DNA of 64,000 bases, taken from Plasmodium relictum (lineage: Eukaryota > Apicomplexa > Aconoidasida > Haemosporida > Plasmodiidae). The notes under the pieces are model-generated. The model was not told the DNA's origin, made no database searches, and was given only the letters and a program-made list of their open reading frames with translations. The DNA lies in NCBI RefSeq assembly GCF_900005765.1, contig NC_041692.1, positions 1,116,001 to 1,180,000 of the forward strand, read 5' to 3'. This document shows, one piece after another, positions 12,504 to 21,110 of this stretch; position 1 is the first letter of the stretch, and every line of letters starts with the position of its first letter. The position numbers and the translations under genes were made by a program.

Positions 12504-13334
12504 ATGATTAATAAAAGTTTACAAGCTAGTAAAATAGTTGGAAAAAAATGCTTTCAATGGTGGGTCAATTTACATATATCATGGAAATTAGCAATAGGAT
12601 TTTCTGTACTCTTTCCACCATTATGGAATTATAATGAAAGAAGAAAAGCAAAAGAAAAACAAATATATTATAATAAAGCAATTAAAGATTATGTATTTTT
12701 TGATATAGCAATAGAAAATAAATATGTAGGTAGAATTTTGATTGGTTTATATTCTGATCAAGTACCATTATCAGCTGAAAATTTTATTCAATTAGCCGAA
12801 GGATATAAAGTTAAAGATAAATATATTGGTTATAGAAATACTTTTATTCATAAAGTTTATCCAGGAATATGTTTAGTAGGTGGTAATGTATTAAATGACA
12901 AAGAAGGCTTAAGTATATATGGAAAAAAATTTCCCGATGAAAATTTTGATATGGAATTTGTTCAAGATGGAGATGTTGCTTTATATAATGATGGACCACA
13001 TAACAATTCTTCTCAATTTATAATAACTTTCTCTCCAATGCCAATTTTACACAAACATAATGTTGTAATTGGCACAGTTTTAAAAGGAATGAATATAATT
13101 AGAATGATTGAAAATTTGGGAACGAAATTAGGTAATCCCATGTATAATATTAAAATCATTAACTGCGGCATATATAAAAGCTTAGAAGAAAATGGCCCCC
13201 CTTTTTTTACTATAACTGATATTTTAGATAAAAATAACGAAAAATTAATTTCTAAAAAAGAATTTGAGAATTTATCTCAAAAAGAAAGACAATCGTTAAT
13301 GAAAAATACAAAAAATTACACAAAAGAAAATTAA
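12504..13334 (+). CDS. CYP32: Cyclophilin-type peptidyl-prolyl isomerase (CYP32-like)
   Basis: Cyclophilins isomerise X-Pro bonds. Single exon, 276 residues. Residues about 20-45 contain a hydrophobic, Trp-rich segment (WKLAIGFSVLFPPLW) that looks like a membrane anchor or uncleaved signal, followed by the domain at about 65-235. Diagnostic pieces are PLSAENFIQLAEG, FIHKVYPGICLVGG, DVALYNDGPHNNSSQF and VVIGTVLKGMNII. The active site is altered: the position of human CypA Arg55 is Lys117, Phe60 is Ile, Gln63 is Val and Phe113 is Ile, while Gln111 (SSQF) and His126 (HKHNVV) remain. Activity is therefore probably weak or directed to special substrates (inference). It lies convergent to the chaperonin gene. 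Confidence 0.88.
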   Translation: MINKSLQASKIVGKKCFQWWVNLHISWKLAIGFSVLFPPLWNYNERRKAKEKQIYYNKAIKDYVFFDIAIENKYVGRILIGLYSDQVPLSAENFIQLAEGYKVKDKYIGYRNTFIHKVYPGICLVGGNVLNDKEGLSIYGKKFPDENFDMEFVQDGDVALYNDGPHNNSSQFIITFSPMPILHKHNVVIGTVLKGMNIIRMIENLGTKLGNPMYNIKIINCGIYKSLEENGPPFFTITDILDKNNEKLISKKEFENLSQKERQSLMKNTKNYTKEN

Positions 13335-13941
13335 ATTTTGAAAGTATAAACTTTTTTTTTGTTTAATCTGTTTTTTAATATAAAATAATTTTTTAATTTA
13401 ACCAAATATATAATTTTTAAAATATATTTATATTTCATATGTGATATATATATATATATATTTTTTTTAGTGTGTAACTAATCTTTTATTTATTTAGTAT
13501 ATATTCTTAATATTTTTTTATGGAAAAAAAAAAATCATTATTTGTTAATAACTAAAAGAATTATTTATCTAATTTTTTATTAAACTATGTATATTTCCAA
13601 TGTTATTTATTTTCAATATTTCTTATAGTAATATATTTTTCTTAAAAAAAATTTATAAAGAAAGGAAAAAGTGTTGTTTATAAACAGTACACTAGTTTTT
13701 CTTATTTTTACTTCTGATAGTTTATATTTTACGGTTCTTGAAAAACTTAAATTTAAAAATAAAAATATCCAATAATCCACAAATATAATCAATGTTAAAA
13801 ATATTTAATAAAAATTTATTCAAAAATGTTTTATAAAAATTAGTTTAAAAACGTTATTTTAGAAAATATATTTAAAAATTTCATTTTGATATATATTTCT
13901 TTTTTCTTTGGAATTATATTTATTTATTTAATTTTTTTTTA
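13335..13941. other. Convergent intergenic region
   Basis: Holds the 3' regions of the cyclophilin (plus) and the 10-kDa chaperonin (minus). A+T-rich, with a short TA tract at about 13447-13460. Nothing else recognised. Confidence 0.7.
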
Positions 13942-14449
13942 TTATTCTTTTAAAATACCAATTATATCATCATCTCTATATACAAAAAATTCTTCTCCAT
14001 CGATTTTTAGTGAAGATCCACCATATTCTGGTAAAACAACAACATCACCTTCTTTTACACTAGGAGGTATTTTATTCCCATTACTTGTTATTCTACCGGG
14101 TCCTACTGCTAATACCTAGAAAAAAAAAAAGAGTTAAGTAAATGAGTATTATAAATATATATATTTATGATTAAATTATTGACAATTATTCATTTTTTTT
14201 TTGTTTTTTTGCTTTTTTTTTGTTAATTTTACTTTTCCTGTATATGATGGTTCAGTGGCACTTTCCGGCAAAAAAAGTCCTGACTTTGTTGTAGTTTTTG
14301 GAACTATTTTACTTATCAAAATTCTATCCATTAATGGAATAAATTTTTTTGCTATTGTAGAACTCTAAAAAAAAATTATTTATATATAAATATGTATAAA
14401 TAAAATACATTAAATTTAATTGTTATTCCTTTTCATTAAATCAACTTTT

Positions 14450-14495
<46 letters not shown>

Positions 14496-14573
14496 TTTTT
14501 AAAATTAAATAAAAAAAATGCTTATTATGTAAATAGAACTATATACAATGTTTTTTTATATAAAAATTACCAT
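13942..14573 (-). CDS. CPN10: 10-kDa chaperonin (GroES/HSP10 family)
   Basis: Co-chaperonin capping the HSP60 folding chamber. Three exons on the minus strand: 14571-14573 (the ATG alone), 14233-14364 and 13942-14115, giving 102 residues; introns are 206 and 117 nt, both phase 0. The protein begins MSSTIAKKFIPLMDRILIS and contains the mobile-loop region (KTTTKSGLFLPE), the VLAVGPG strand, the KEGDVVVLPEYGG segment and the ending RDDDIIGILKE, all classic for the family. No targeting leader is visible beyond the start, so the mitochondrial/cytosolic type is likelier than the apicoplast one. The odd feature is a coding first exon of exactly one codon. Only this split gives a start for a frame that otherwise opens directly at an acceptor. 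Confidence 0.92.
14454..14494. repeat. Compound (TA)n(GA)n microsatellite inside the CPN10 intron
   Basis: An uninterrupted TA run is followed directly by seven GA units. It lies in the intron between the ATG-only exon and exon 2 of CPN10. Confidence 0.95.
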
Positions 14574-16550
14574 TTTTATTCCTACGTATCTGTATAAAGA
14601 AAAATAAAAATTTTGCTTTATATACTCTCTTTAAAAAAAAAGGTAAAAAAAAAAACAAATTTTTCTATAATTTAAATTATCTAATTCTTTAAAAATGAAA
14701 TAAATAAAAAACTCTTAGTTTTTTTAATTTTTAATAAAGAAGAATACTTTAAATTTCTACTTTTTTTAATGTTTTTAAATTATGCATATATAACCTTTAA
14801 AAAAATGAGGATTATAAAATTTTAATATTTTTGTAAATTTTAAAAGAACATTTTTTTTTAATTATTATTAATAATGTAATATATATATAATGTAATTTTT
14901 TTTTTTTTTTTTTTTTTTTTTTGCAAATGGCATATACAGGCGTATCTAATTGTATATGCAAACTTTATTTTATATCTGAAATTTACTACTTTTAATAATA
15001 CTTGGTGCATAAACAATCTACTTACTAAAAATACATATTTCATCTTATAATTTTGCATTTATTTTTATTTTTTTTTACTAATTCATTTCATTATTTTAAA
15101 TAGACCAATATATTTCTTAATTTATTTTCTTCTATGATACTTATAAATTGATATTTTGTAGTATTATTTTTATCTATTATTTTTTATAGTAATGTTTAAA
15201 TTAATCAACCAATATTTTTAATGTTAATTGTTCATTATTTTATTTAGCTATATTTAATATGCTATACCTTTGTAAAAAATATAGAACAATATATATATAC
15301 ATTTTTACATTTTAATTTTTTTAATGAACATAAGGCATTAAACTATGATTTATATCATTATATATATACGTAATATTTGCTATAACTAAAAAATTACTTT
15401 GAAAATTTATTTTCTGAATTTAAGAATTAATAAATATATCTATAAGACTTATTTTTTCAAAATAATAATTACTTAAGGAGAAAAAAACAAAAAAAAATTT
15501 TGTTATTTATAAATTATTATTGGAAAAAAAATCAACATATGCATGATAAAACTATATAAAAAAAAAATATTAGAGAAATATTTAAAAAAGTGTACTCAAT
15601 AATTATTATGTATAAATAGTATGAATTATACTAAATACATTCCCATCGGAAAGTAAAAGTAATAAAATACTAAGAATAATATATGCGTTCATATAATTGT
15701 ATTTTCCTATGAAAAAAAGAACAGTTTATTTATTTTTTTTTAAAATTTAATTTTTAAACGTCTAAGATATATTAATGAATTTAAATAAATAACCTTATAA
15801 ACATATAGAACGTTTTCCTGTTATTTTCTTTTTTTTTCCCATATATTAATATATATATATATATGAAATACTTTCAAAAATGTATGATAGTAAAAAAAAA
15901 GAGACATTTAAGATAATGATGAAATATTTTATACATTTTTTTTTTCTTTTTATATAAACTTTATTACAACTGAAATAATTTATGGCAAAATATTTAAAAT
16001 ATACAGTTATGCTCACATATTTACGAAATTTATTATACTTTTTTTTTATTCTTTATATATATGCATTTGCCACCTATATTAATAGGAATATGACTTATTA
16101 AAACGAGGACTAACCTCCTTAATTTCAGTAAAAATTGTTATTTATGTGAAACATCGGTAAATAACAATTTTCAATTTATTCCTCTATAATAGAATCTACA
16201 TAAAAACATAATATTTGAATTTAAATATTTTATAAAAAAAAAATATATATATTTTAGCTTTTTCTTCTTTTAAAGTTAATGATATACATATTACAAGTAA
16301 AATTATGTACAAAACATTTTTTTTTTAATTTTCGAGGAAAAAAATACATTAATTTTAGGTATTATAATGGAATTTTTACTAAAAAAAATATGATTAATTT
16401 TGTTCACATTTTTGTTACTTTGTCTATTTTTTTCTTTTTTTGTTTTCTATCAATTTTTTATTATATACATATATATATATATTAATTTTATATATTTTTT
16501 TTTCCCCGCTTATATTTTTTAACTTATTTTATATGTTTTTTTTTCAATTT
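14574..16550. other. Intergenic, with one structured GC-richer island
   Basis: About 2 kb between two minus-strand genes, so it should include the promoter of CPN10 and the 3' end of the HERP-like gene. Frames at 14858-15058 and 16279-16485 are not convincing. The only standout is the hairpin cluster at about 16073-16171, listed separately. Confidence 0.6.
16073..16171. ncRNA. Candidate structured RNA: three stem-loops
   Basis: A short island richer in G+C than its surroundings. It holds CCTAT-ATTA-ATAGG (16073-16086), GAGG-ACTAA-CCTC (16105-16117) and a perfect 14-bp inverted repeat (16131-16144 with 16158-16171) around a 13-base loop TGTGAAACATCGG. Perfect 14-bp stems at this composition can arise by chance, but three in 100 bases is unusual. 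No box C/D, H/ACA or snRNA signature was recognised, and the strand is unknown. A spliced mini-exon is an alternative: TTTCAG precedes and GTAAAT follows part of the stem. Confidence 0.3.
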
Positions 16551-18245
16551 TTATTCTTCCAAGTAAGCAACATCTGGCACCCACCATGGCAATAATGTCA
16601 TGAAAAACATGACTACTGATTGATAAATATATTTTTCTAATTTAGTTGGCTTTCTTCTAGTTATTTCTCCATTACTAGTTTGTTGGCTTTCTCTATTTTG
16701 AATTAATTGTTTTTTTTTATCAGAAGAAACATTACTTGAATTAGATTCATTTGTATCTAAGTTGTCTGCTGAATCCTCATAATCTGAGGCTATTAGTTCA
16801 CTCATACTATTATTTAATATATTATTAAAACTATTAGAACTGTCATTTAAATTTATTTTATTTTTTTTTTTTCTTCTTCTGATAGCTGATTCCAAAATAT
16901 TCCTTTTATCATTATTACTATCTTTTATTTTATTAAAAGAATCATTTGAAATATCTTCTGTGTTGAAATTACGAATGTTTTCTTTTTCTTTTATATTTGT
17001 ACAGAATATACGTGAATTTATTATATCTTCTTGAACTATCTCATCCTTACATTCATTTAAATTTAGTAGTTTATGAGATGAGGCATATGTTTCATACGAG
17101 TTATTCGCAATTTTTGATCCTATTTTATCATAAGTTTTCGCAATTTTTTTAAATGGATAAAAATTATTTTTATTTTCTTCTTCGGAATTTTCATTAGAAT
17201 TAAAATAAAGATTTTCACTGAATTCGTTGCCATTATTATTTTCATATAAACTAATATTTTTCCTTTTTAATTGTTTGTCCATATTTTTCGTATTAGTAAT
17301 ATTATTCTTATTGATTTTTCCCAAACTCTCATTAAATTCACTGTCATTATCATTATCCCATTTATTATCAACGTATTCTCCATCACTAATTTGGCATGTA
17401 TCATTTCCCATATTTAAAAAGGATAATAATTCATTTTCTGTATTTAATTTCTCATCTATGGTTTTATCATTTTCTTTATATATATTATTTAATGGTGAAT
17501 CTAAATTGTTAATATCGTTTTCTTTATTATTTGCATGCTCATTATTTTCCTCCATCACCTCATTGGAATTATTGTTTTCTTCATTATTATAATTAAGTTC
17601 ATTATTATTTAAATTTCTTGATTCACTCATTCTTCTTAAAATTTGTTCTATTGTTTCATTACTAGACATAAAATTAAAGTTATTAATTATAAAATCAAAA
17701 AATCCTCTATTATATAATATAAACATTCCTGATACAATAAAATATACCTTAGAATTGGCTTCAAATAAGAATAAAACAAATAAAATTTTAATTAATAAAA
17801 ATATATGAGATCTCTCCATTATTTCCATTATATAATTATTAAATAATGTCCTTTGATTTCTTTGATTATTTTCATTTTGTTCATTATTTATGATATCATT
17901 ATTTGTTTGTGTATAGTTAACATAATTGTTAACGTCACTAATTTCTTCAGCTATCTCATTTTCTTTTGTATTAGATTTTTTTTCTAGTAACTGAAGGCTT
18001 TTTAAGAACTCATGATTTTCATTTGATTTAATTAATGTATCTATGAAACAATGCTGTGATGAAACATGTTCATTTAAAAGACAATCATTTACATCATATT
18101 TTATACCCGAAATAATATTATTAAAATAAATATTTTTTATTTGATCCTGATATTTTGATAATCTTTTTAAATAAGTTAATAACAGTATTTTGTAAATTTT
18201 TGTTTGATCTTCTTCTGATAAATCTTTTATTTTATGCTGATTCAT
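16551..18245 (-). CDS. Membrane protein with HERP-like layout (putative ERAD factor)
   Basis: Single exon, 564 residues. The N-terminus (about 1-60) is helical and polar. Residues about 145-187 form a hydrophobic hairpin-like segment (RSHIFLLIKILFVLFLFEA, SKVYFIVSGMFILYNRGFF). A roughly 340-residue Asn/Glu/Asp/Ser-rich disordered linker follows, and a conserved-looking C-terminal tail (KLEKYIYQSVVMFFMTLLP, then WWVPD). Human HERPUD1 has the same plan: a hydrophobic segment with a similar 'SRF...YLxxxGWF' pattern, an acidic linker and a C-terminal 'FFxSLLP' helix. HERP proteins organise the Hrd1 retrotranslocation complex at the ER. The usual N-terminal ubiquitin-like domain is not visible here. 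The gene is certain; the HERP assignment is my inference from pattern. Confidence 0.6.
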   Translation of the reverse strand: MNQHKIKDLSEEDQTKIYKILLLTYLKRLSKYQDQIKNIYFNNIISGIKYDVNDCLLNEHVSSQHCFIDTLIKSNENHEFLKSLQLLEKKSNTKENEIAEEISDVNNYVNYTQTNNDIINNEQNENNQRNQRTLFNNYIMEIMERSHIFLLIKILFVLFLFEANSKVYFIVSGMFILYNRGFFDFIINNFNFMSSNETIEQILRRMSESRNLNNNELNYNNEENNNSNEVMEENNEHANNKENDINNLDSPLNNIYKENDKTIDEKLNTENELLSFLNMGNDTCQISDGEYVDNKWDNDNDSEFNESLGKINKNNITNTKNMDKQLKRKNISLYENNNGNEFSENLYFNSNENSEEENKNNFYPFKKIAKTYDKIGSKIANNSYETYASSHKLLNLNECKDEIVQEDIINSRIFCTNIKEKENIRNFNTEDISNDSFNKIKDSNNDKRNILESAIRRRKKKNKINLNDSSNSFNNILNNSMSELIASDYEDSADNLDTNESNSSNVSSDKKKQLIQNRESQQTSNGEITRRKPTKLEKYIYQSVVMFFMTLLPWWVPDVAYLEE

Positions 18246-19075
18246 TGTTATACTTTAAAAAAAAAAGAAAAACAGTAATATATATATATATGAATAAGTA
18301 AATAAATAAAAGTATTAAGTAGACATATATATATATTTCTGATAATTTACTACTTAAAAAAATTTTCTTCGTTTAATTTATATTTTTATGGAATTTTTTA
18401 AATTTTAATAATTATAATTTATATTATTAAAAAATATTAATTAAAATTAAAATAATTTAAGTATTTGATATGTATGTGCACATAAATATTTTTAAAAAGA
18501 ATTTCATTCAAATATACAATATAAAGTTTTCATTTCACACAAAAAGGAAAAATCTTTAGTTAAATAGGATAATTAATGATTTAAATTTAGGTGTTATGAA
18601 TGTGCAAAGATGTTTAAAAAAAAAAAAATTAAATACATGTAAAACTACATATAAGCCTATCTTTTATATACTTGCTTTAATTTCTATTTGGCAAGTCAAA
18701 TAACTTTCCATAAAGAAAGATAAAATAGAAATATATTTTTAACAAATATGCTTTTATTTATATTTATACAATTTTTTTTTTTTTTTTTGTAAACAAATAT
18801 TTTTACACTAAAAAATCAGTTGTTTTTGTTGAAAGTTATTAAAACTTTATTATATTATATTATTTTATTTTTCATTTTATTTAAATTTGCCATTATTAAT
18901 ATTTGTAGTAGTAAATTTTGATAATACATATATAATTAATTATATCTGTAAAAATTTATAAAATCAAAAAAATATATAAAAATATTAAAAAAAATATTTT
19001 ACCATTTAAAAAAAAAAAATATTATATAAATAATTCACTTTAAATCCTTACCATTTTTATTTAAAAAATAGGAGA
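18246..19075. other. Intergenic spacer
   Basis: Between two minus-strand genes: promoter side of the HERP-like gene and 3' side of the RIIa-domain gene. A+T-rich with homopolymers; nothing coding seen. Confidence 0.65.
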
Positions 19076-19814
19076 TCAATTTTTTTTAAAGTAGGAAAAA
19101 TATTCATTGGCGTATTTAAAAATGTCATCCTTATAATTCAAAAAAAAAATATATATATATTTTTATATGTATAAAAAAATAGCTTTTGTAATTTACTGAT
19201 TAAGATTTTTTTAAAATGCATTATAAATGCTTAAAACAAGGAAATGAAATAAAATAAAAAACAAAAATTATTTTAAATTAATGAAAATAAAAATATGTAA
19301 TATTTTTTTTCAAAAATATAGAAATTATTTTTTCTTTAAAATATTAAAGCAATATTTTTTTTTAATGTTTTATCACAATTTTTTAATATATGTTTAAACA
19401 TTTTTTTTAAATGTGTAGAATTATTAATAAAAATTGTTAAGACATTATAATTAATGTTATAAATGAATTATACAATAAATTTTGAAGATTTTTTTATTCT
19501 TTTATGTAATTAAAATTATTTTTTAAAAATATTATTATTACTGGAGTATGCAATAAAATTGAAGAAATAAAATCATTCAGTAAGTCTTTTAATTCTTGGT
19601 GAGTTTCCATATATTTAATATTTTCATTTTTTAAAGTGTTCTGATATAAAATTAATAAAATTTATTACAAAAATTAATTTTATTAGCTTTTAAATCCTCA
19701 ATTATATATATAGATATTTAATTATTTATTTATTCTTTTTTTTTTTTATGTTTATATATATACTTTCTCTTCATTTAGATTATCTTTTTCAATTAAATTA
19801 AAATCGTTTTCCAT
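19076..19814 (-). CDS. Tiny three-exon RIIa-domain protein (RIIAD1-like)
   Basis: Exons 19764-19814, 19542-19640 and 19076-19129 on the minus strand join in phase 0 to a 67-residue protein; introns are 123 and 412 nt with GT..AG ends. The product has a short acidic N-terminus, then YMETHQELKDLLNDFISSI, LLHTP, and DDIFKYANEYFSYF. This is the helix-turn-helix dimerisation fold of PKA-RII/Dpy-30-like proteins. The pattern 'HPEL..LL.DF....L..KPDD...FA..YF' is that of human RIIAD1 and several axonemal proteins. The join between exons 2 and 3 exactly restores the P-DD step of the motif, which strongly supports the splice. Expected partners are amphipathic helices of AKAP/radial-spoke proteins, so a role in the male-gamete axoneme is plausible. 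No single frame exceeds 50 codons, so the gene is easily missed. Confidence 0.7.
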
Positions 19815-20234
19815 TTTTCTTTATTTTTTTAATTTTTTTTTAAAGCTTTAGATTTTCTTATTTTATATTTATATGAAAAACAAAATTTACCTTCTATATT
19901 TTTTTTTTTTGTTTTCCAATATAGATGTATCAAATACTTCGATCTAATTACTTTTTAGAAAAAAATTATATATGGTAATACTAAATTCTATTTTATTTTT
20001 TATATTCTTAAAATTAAAACTCCTTAGATGTTAAATAAATGTTAATATTTTTTATTATACACTAATTTCTTAAAAATTGATAAAAAAAAAGTAAAAGAAT
20101 TTATGAATATATGCAAGGTTTTTGAATTTTAGTTATATATAGTTTTTTTTCTTTTTTATTTATTTTTTAAAAAAGACATAAATGCTTTAACAAGAAAAAA
20201 AATATATGTCTTCAATTTCATTTTTTATCCTATT
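19815..20234. promoter_or_regulatory. Divergent promoter region
   Basis: 420 bases between the RIIa-domain gene (minus) and SDHAF4 (plus), so it must hold both promoters unless they start inside neighbouring sequence. T- and A-rich tracts only; no specific motif recognised. Confidence 0.5.
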
Positions 20235-20768
20235 ATGAAAAAATTGCCTTGTGGAATTTTTATAAAAAAAAATAATTTTTTTTTAAATTATAACACTTAT
20301 TTTAATTATGGAACTAATAAAAAAGTTACAGAGGAATATATTTTTAAGTATTTTATAAAATACGATTTTTTAAAACTAAGAAAATGTCACCATAAAAATT
20401 TATCTACGTTAGAAAAAAATGAAGTTATTGAGAATAAAGACAATGATACAAATGTTGAAGAATGTAATTACTCAAAAAAAATAAAAATAAAAGAAAATAA
20501 GCTAGGAAATGAATCTTGTCCAAAAAATGAAAATGCTGTAAAAGAAAACATTGAAAAAAAAGAAGAAATATTAAATAAAATTATAAAAGGAAAAACGGAA
20601 AAGGAAAAGGAAAAGGAAAAGGAAAAGGAAAAGGAAAAGGAAAAGGAAAAGGAAAAAGAAACTGATTTGAAAAAAAGTTTGTCAGAAGAATTTGGTTATA
20701 AATATGAAAAACATGAACCAACAATGTTTGGAGATTGGTCTCATAATTGTAGAGTAACTGACTTTTAA
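20235..20768 (+). CDS. SDHAF4: Succinate dehydrogenase assembly factor 4 (SDHAF4/DUF1674)
   Basis: SDHAF4/Sdh8 binds flavinated SdhA in the mitochondrial matrix and helps build complex II. Single exon, 177 residues. The diagnostic C-terminus is EPTMFGDWSHNCRVTDF, matching the family ending with its P-T-x-(Y/F)-G-D-W core and the terminal R-x-x-D-F. The N-terminus (KKLPCGIFIKKNNFFLNYNT) is basic and could be a presequence. The middle (about 70-150) is a Lys/Glu/Asn-rich filler including a (KE)n run from a 6-bp microsatellite. Human SDHAF4 is about 108 residues; the extra length here is the low-complexity insert. The family call rests on the last 20 residues, which is where the family is conserved. 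Confidence 0.85.
   Translation: MKKLPCGIFIKKNNFFLNYNTYFNYGTNKKVTEEYIFKYFIKYDFLKLRKCHHKNLSTLEKNEVIENKDNDTNVEECNYSKKIKIKENKLGNESCPKNENAVKENIEKKEEILNKIIKGKTEKEKEKEKEKEKEKEKEKEKETDLKKSLSEEFGYKYEKHEPTMFGDWSHNCRVTDF
20597..20655 (+). repeat. 6-bp (GGAAAA) microsatellite encoding (KE)n
   Basis: About ten nearly perfect copies of GGAAAA inside SDHAF4, giving an alternating Lys-Glu run. It is likely length-variable between strains (inference). Confidence 0.95.
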
Positions 20769-21110
20769 GTTATATATTATTTTAGTTTACATATATTTGT
20801 TTATATATATATTTATATTTGTTATTTTTTATAACAATCCTATGAGTTATATCTTAAACAATTTGTATCATTTATTAAAAATTAACATTTTAATTTAGTA
20901 AAATGTTTAGAATTAAAAATTGTTTTTTTATTGGTTTCCAATAATTTATAATTTTATTGAAAAAAAAAAAAAATGAAATAAAACACTTAAATTATCAAAA
21001 AATTCACATTAATCATTTTAATAAAAAGGTATTTTAAATGAAATAAATAAATACATATATGCATATACATACATATATATAACTAAAAAAATTACAAGGA
21101 AATTAATTTT
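20769..21110. other. Convergent intergenic region
   Basis: 342 bases holding the 3' ends of SDHAF4 (plus) and the repeat protein (minus). A+T-rich; nothing else seen. Confidence 0.7.

Noticed and set aside
17227-17592. 121-codon plus-strand frame inside the HERP-like gene
   Set aside because: Antisense shadow of the Asn/Glu-rich linker.
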